A stretch of DNA of 54,169 nucleotides from Chthoniobacter flavus. GTDB taxonomy: Bacteria; Verrucomicrobiota; Verrucomicrobiia; Chthoniobacterales; Terrimicrobiaceae. The notes beneath the pieces were generated by a model, which worked only from the letters and a program-made list of their open reading frames with translations, was not told where the DNA came from and searched no databases. Shown in pieces: positions 51,224-54,169 of the stretch (position 1 is its first letter; the number at the start of each line of letters is the position of its first letter). Where the stretch lies: the NCBI GenBank assembly GCA_945860745.1, contig CAMASH010000014.1, forward strand, positions 1 to 54,169, read 5' to 3'. A program made the position numbers and the translations under genes.

Positions 51224-53944
51224 ATGACAGGAGAGCTTAACCTAAAAACGAAGTGGGGGCCGTTCTCCCCCAACTACCTCGGGCTCTCGCATATTCTTGA
51301 TTCCGGGCAGGGAGCGATGGCCGATCTGCCCTTGTTCGTGGGTCGGCGCGATCCGGCATCCGTCGTCATTCCCGACAGCGCGTTCGACTTTGTTCAGAAT
51401 ATCACGGACGGAGACCGGCGCGCCACGGTCGGCGCTGTTCCGGAAGACGTCTCCCCGGATTATTCCTCGTTTGCGATCCGATATTTTTTGGATCCGCAGG
51501 GCGACACCGCGCTGGCCCGGTTCACCGCGGAAAGTGATGTGCGGGCAGGTTGCGAGATCACGTTTCACAACGCCTCCGATGAGCCTCGCGAATACTTTTA
51601 CGGATTGGCTCTGACCGTCGCCGACGCCCGCAAAAAGGTGCTGCTGAAGGAGGCGCTGCGCCCGTGGTGGATCCCGGGGCGGGACTACTCAAGTATTGCG
51701 GCGTATCAGAAAACCTTTGCTCTGGGTTGCCGGCAGTGCCTTTCGCGCGTCTATGTCTGGGGCGTGGAGGACGAGATCCTGTCGCAAGCTTTTGGAGGCT
51801 GGCCGGAGGATCGGGTCACCTACCGGGCGACATTGCCGAAACCCCTGCGGGACGGATTTCTCTATTTTCGCTATATCAAATTCGGCGACCTTAATCCGGC
51901 GTGGGAGCTGAGGATTAACGGCCGGGCGACGGCTTTTCACTTCCCCCAAACGTGGGCGATCCCGGGCGGCGGCTGGGGAAAGAACCGCGATGCCTACGAA
52001 TACTGGCGACTGCTGCGGGTGCCGGTCGGAAGCTTGCCGGAAACTGATGTTACGATTGAGCTTCGCTGCCTGGAGGCCCCCGGCAATGACATGGCGCGGA
52101 TCTGGCTCGATGGCATGCTGTTCAGCGAGGGACTCCTCGCGGGCGATGAGGGAGAAGTTTCTCCGACGACCCTTGTGGACGAGCCTCTGCACGAGAGTTC
52201 TGCCGTCACGCTGGAGGCATCGGACGGGGCGGCCTCCACGTTTCAGGTGAGGATTTCGGGTGAGCCGGTGCGGCGCGTCACGATGACGACAGAGCGCCCG
52301 CCCGCGCAGGTTCAGTGCGGCTCGGGCTCGTTTGTGGCCCACTTGCGCCAGCGGTTTCATCTGCCGCCCGCCCGGATGCCACGCGATACGAATGGCTGTC
52401 CCTGGGGGTGCGTGGACGGCGCGCCGGTTGTCGTTCCCGCTCGCTCGGAGCGAACGGTCTCGGTCACGATTACGCTGGATGGTGAGCATGCCGACATCAC
52501 GGCGGAGCCCGCTTCTCAAGCTCCGTTTAAACTCACTGGCCCTTATGCGGAGATGGCCGCCCGCCTCGGTGACATCCTGCTCTTTAATGTCAATTACCCT
52601 CTGAACCTGTTTGGGATCCCGTCGCCCTACTACGTCCCCTCAAAATATTTTCCACTTCCCTATTCCTGGGACGGAGGGCTGGCAGCCGTGGGGCTGGCAA
52701 CCATTGCTCCCGATCTGGCCCTCCAGCAGGCCGCTTACTTCCTGGCGGATGCGGAGCATGACTTTCCGTTTATCTATTGCGGCTCTCCCGTGCCCACCCC
52801 GATTTATGCCCTTTGGGAGACCTACCAGGCGACGCAGGATCTGGCCGTCCTGTCCGACACCTATTCCGGGGCGAAGCGGATGTATGAATTCTATATCGGA
52901 CGCACTCCCGGGAGTACGGTCAATGCCCACAACGACGGCTTCTTAAGCACCTACGCCTACAATTACAACCTTGGGATTGACGATCATCCCATCCAGCGAT
53001 GGGCGGAAAAATGCCATCTCACCGGCAAAGGACTCTATTCCATCATCCTCATGCCCCAGGTGCTGCGCTTCGCTGGCATCATGCGGAATATCGCCATCCT
53101 TCTCGAACACGAGGCCGACGCCGCGCAGTTCCGCGAGGACGCCGAGTTGCTGGCAGGCAATATTGAGGGCCGTATGTGGGACGAGGAGAGCGGGCTTTAC
53201 GGATGGGCTCACCGCACTGAACTGGGCGTGGAGCCGGTCGTTTTCGATGGGTGTGCGGGGGACCGATCTGCCTGCGCTTTTCTGCCGCTCTTCGCCGGCC
53301 TGACCGCGCACAAGGATCGGTTGATTACGCAAATGATGGATCCCGAGCGTTTCCTCACGCCGTTCGGCATTTCCTCCGTCGACATGCTCGCGCCTTCTTA
53401 CAACCCGCGAGGCTATTGGAACGGTGGCATCTGGCCGGTGCTGCAATGGTTTCTCTGGAGGGGTCTCCTCGAGGCGGGTGAACCGGAGGTTGCCCGGCAC
53501 GTGGCCGAAAAAATCCTGACGACCTGGCGGCGGTTCCATGAGTCGGAACACTATTTCGGCGAGCATTTCATGATCGCGCCCCAACAGATGAACGGCGCGC
53601 CTAACTTCGGAGGCTTAAACGCGGTGTTGCTGCCGATGCGGGCGGCCTATTTCGCCGCTTACCACGTGACGACGCCCTACGATATCGTCGTGCTGAAAAA
53701 ATCCATGGATCGTGCGGAGGACGCGATCGCCCTCACGCTCAGCGCTCCGTGCCTCACGGCAGACACCCACGACCTCCTGGTCAATATGGGCCGCGGGAAG
53801 ACCCTCTACTTGGTGACGTTGGACGGCCAACCGCATGGTGAGCTTGTTTCCGACGAAAACGGTCACCTGTCGCTTAAACTCCCGCGCCCATTAGGGCAGC
53901 AAGAAGTGGCGATACAGCCGGCCATAAAGACTAAAATAAAATGA
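51224..53944 (+). CDS. GH63/MGH1-like alpha/alpha-toroid glycoside hydrolase
   Basis: 906 residues from MTGELNLKTKWGPF; a TTG 12 codons upstream is the only alternative. The N-terminal half (about 1-430) is beta-sandwich-like. The C-terminal half is a GH63/mannosylglycerate-hydrolase-type toroid: YFPLPYSWDGGLAAVGLATIAPDLALQQAAYFLAD, YALWETYQATQDLAVLSDTY, then FGISSVDMLAPSYNPRGYWNGGIWPVLQWFLWRGLLEAGEPEVA. No signal peptide, so it is predicted to cleave an imported oligosaccharide or glycoside. The stop overlaps the next gene, a sialate O-acetylesterase (ATGA). Operator site 7 lies upstream. The exact linkage cannot be told. Confidence 0.82.
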   Translation: MTGELNLKTKWGPFSPNYLGLSHILDSGQGAMADLPLFVGRRDPASVVIPDSAFDFVQNITDGDRRATVGAVPEDVSPDYSSFAIRYFLDPQGDTALARFTAESDVRAGCEITFHNASDEPREYFYGLALTVADARKKVLLKEALRPWWIPGRDYSSIAAYQKTFALGCRQCLSRVYVWGVEDEILSQAFGGWPEDRVTYRATLPKPLRDGFLYFRYIKFGDLNPAWELRINGRATAFHFPQTWAIPGGGWGKNRDAYEYWRLLRVPVGSLPETDVTIELRCLEAPGNDMARIWLDGMLFSEGLLAGDEGEVSPTTLVDEPLHESSAVTLEASDGAASTFQVRISGEPVRRVTMTTERPPAQVQCGSGSFVAHLRQRFHLPPARMPRDTNGCPWGCVDGAPVVVPARSERTVSVTITLDGEHADITAEPASQAPFKLTGPYAEMAARLGDILLFNVNYPLNLFGIPSPYYVPSKYFPLPYSWDGGLAAVGLATIAPDLALQQAAYFLADAEHDFPFIYCGSPVPTPIYALWETYQATQDLAVLSDTYSGAKRMYEFYIGRTPGSTVNAHNDGFLSTYAYNYNLGIDDHPIQRWAEKCHLTGKGLYSIILMPQVLRFAGIMRNIAILLEHEADAAQFREDAELLAGNIEGRMWDEESGLYGWAHRTELGVEPVVFDGCAGDRSACAFLPLFAGLTAHKDRLITQMMDPERFLTPFGISSVDMLAPSYNPRGYWNGGIWPVLQWFLWRGLLEAGEPEVARHVAEKILTTWRRFHESEHYFGEHFMIAPQQMNGAPNFGGLNAVLLPMRAAYFAAYHVTTPYDIVVLKKSMDRAEDAIALTLSAPCLTADTHDLLVNMGRGKTLYLVTLDGQPHGELVSDENGHLSLKLPRPLGQQEVAIQPAIKTKIK

Positions 53945-54169
53945 AAACCCGATTTGTCCTGCACCTGGCGCTGGCGGTTGCCGTTTCCACCGGCAGCGCG
54001 TGGGCGGACATCAAACTTCCCGCCATCATTTCCGACCACATGGTTCTGGAGAAGGCCGCAAAGGTTCCGATCTGGGGCAAGGCGGACCCGGGCGAGGAGG
54101 TGACGGTGTTGCTCAATGGCGTCGCGGCCACGGCCAAAGCGGATGCCGCCGGTAAGTGGATACTGACCC
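53941..54169 (+). CDS. sialate O-acetylesterase, N-terminal part (cut by window end)
   Basis: 76 residues are visible: a signal peptide (MKTRFVLHLALAVAVSTGSAWA) followed by the family start (IKLPAIISDHMVLEKAAKVPIWGKADPGEEVTVLLNGV), which matches the start of the esterase part of the fusion at 24390-24480 (SLFTDHMVLQRDTPVKIWG). The catalytic SGQSNM and DxxH blocks lie beyond the edge. It is coupled to the GH63-like gene by an ATGA overlap, so a cytoplasmic glycosidase and an exported deacetylase appear to be made together. Confidence 0.88.
   Translation, partial: MKTRFVLHLALAVAVSTGSAWADIKLPAIISDHMVLEKAAKVPIWGKADPGEEVTVLLNGVAATAKADAAGKWILT

Overview
The window looks like chromosome of a Verrucomicrobiota bacterium (inference). 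It is GC-rich and carries large exported proteins with autotransporter-type beta-strand repeats and a C-terminal PEP-CTERM sorting signal, several DUF4838 proteins, sialate O-acetylesterase-type SGNH enzymes, and many small palindromic intergenic repeats. I saw no rRNA, no CRISPR array and no complete tRNA.

Layout. (1) 1-1710: one end of an integrated element, with excisionase-like HTH proteins, a tyrosine recombinase and the 3' part of a tRNA-Lys gene that marks the attachment site. (2) 1762-10349: core genes. A CNNM/CorC-type membrane protein is divergent from a translationally coupled speA-gcvT-gcvH-gcvP run, followed by a small exported SGNH hydrolase. (3) 10350-38400: a glycan-related accessory region. 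It holds three DUF4838 proteins, a beta-helix (pectate-lyase-like) protein, two amidohydrolases, a toroid-like protein of unknown function, a sialidase-like beta-propeller, two beta-repeat PEP-CTERM proteins (one fused in frame to a sialate O-acetylesterase), a transglutaminase-like protein, and remnants of GH127, AGE epimerase, GNAT and IS3 genes. (4) 38762-46463: a minus-strand operon with an AEC transporter, a DUF35 OB-fold protein, a thiolase, an SDR, a CaiB-type CoA-transferase and, after a 210-nt gap, a large FAD/Fe-S 2-hydroxyacid dehydrogenase. It resembles a CoA-dependent carboxylate degradation route. (5) 46464-49976: a GNAT gene, a decayed transposase, an IclR regulator and small repeats. 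(6) 49977-54169: a GntR-HTH/LacI-sensor regulator divergent from a GH63/MGH-like glycosidase that is coupled to another sialate O-acetylesterase.

The most interesting signal is a 19-bp near-palindrome, TGGTNAG-N6-T-S-ACC-W, found seven times. Each copy lies 46-114 bp in front of a gene: DUF4838 lipoprotein, TPR protein, both beta-repeat proteins, a second DUF4838 gene, the AEC-led operon, and the GntR/LacI regulator with its divergent glycosidase. I infer one regulon, probably controlled by the regulator at 49977-51059, joining extracellular glycan processing to the acyl-CoA operon.

A second theme is genome plasticity: two identical 100-bp hairpin elements (one ends the AGE gene), two copies of a second terminal-inverted-repeat element (one flanked by an 11-bp direct repeat), an internally deleted IS3 element, and a duplicated DUF4838/beta-repeat module.
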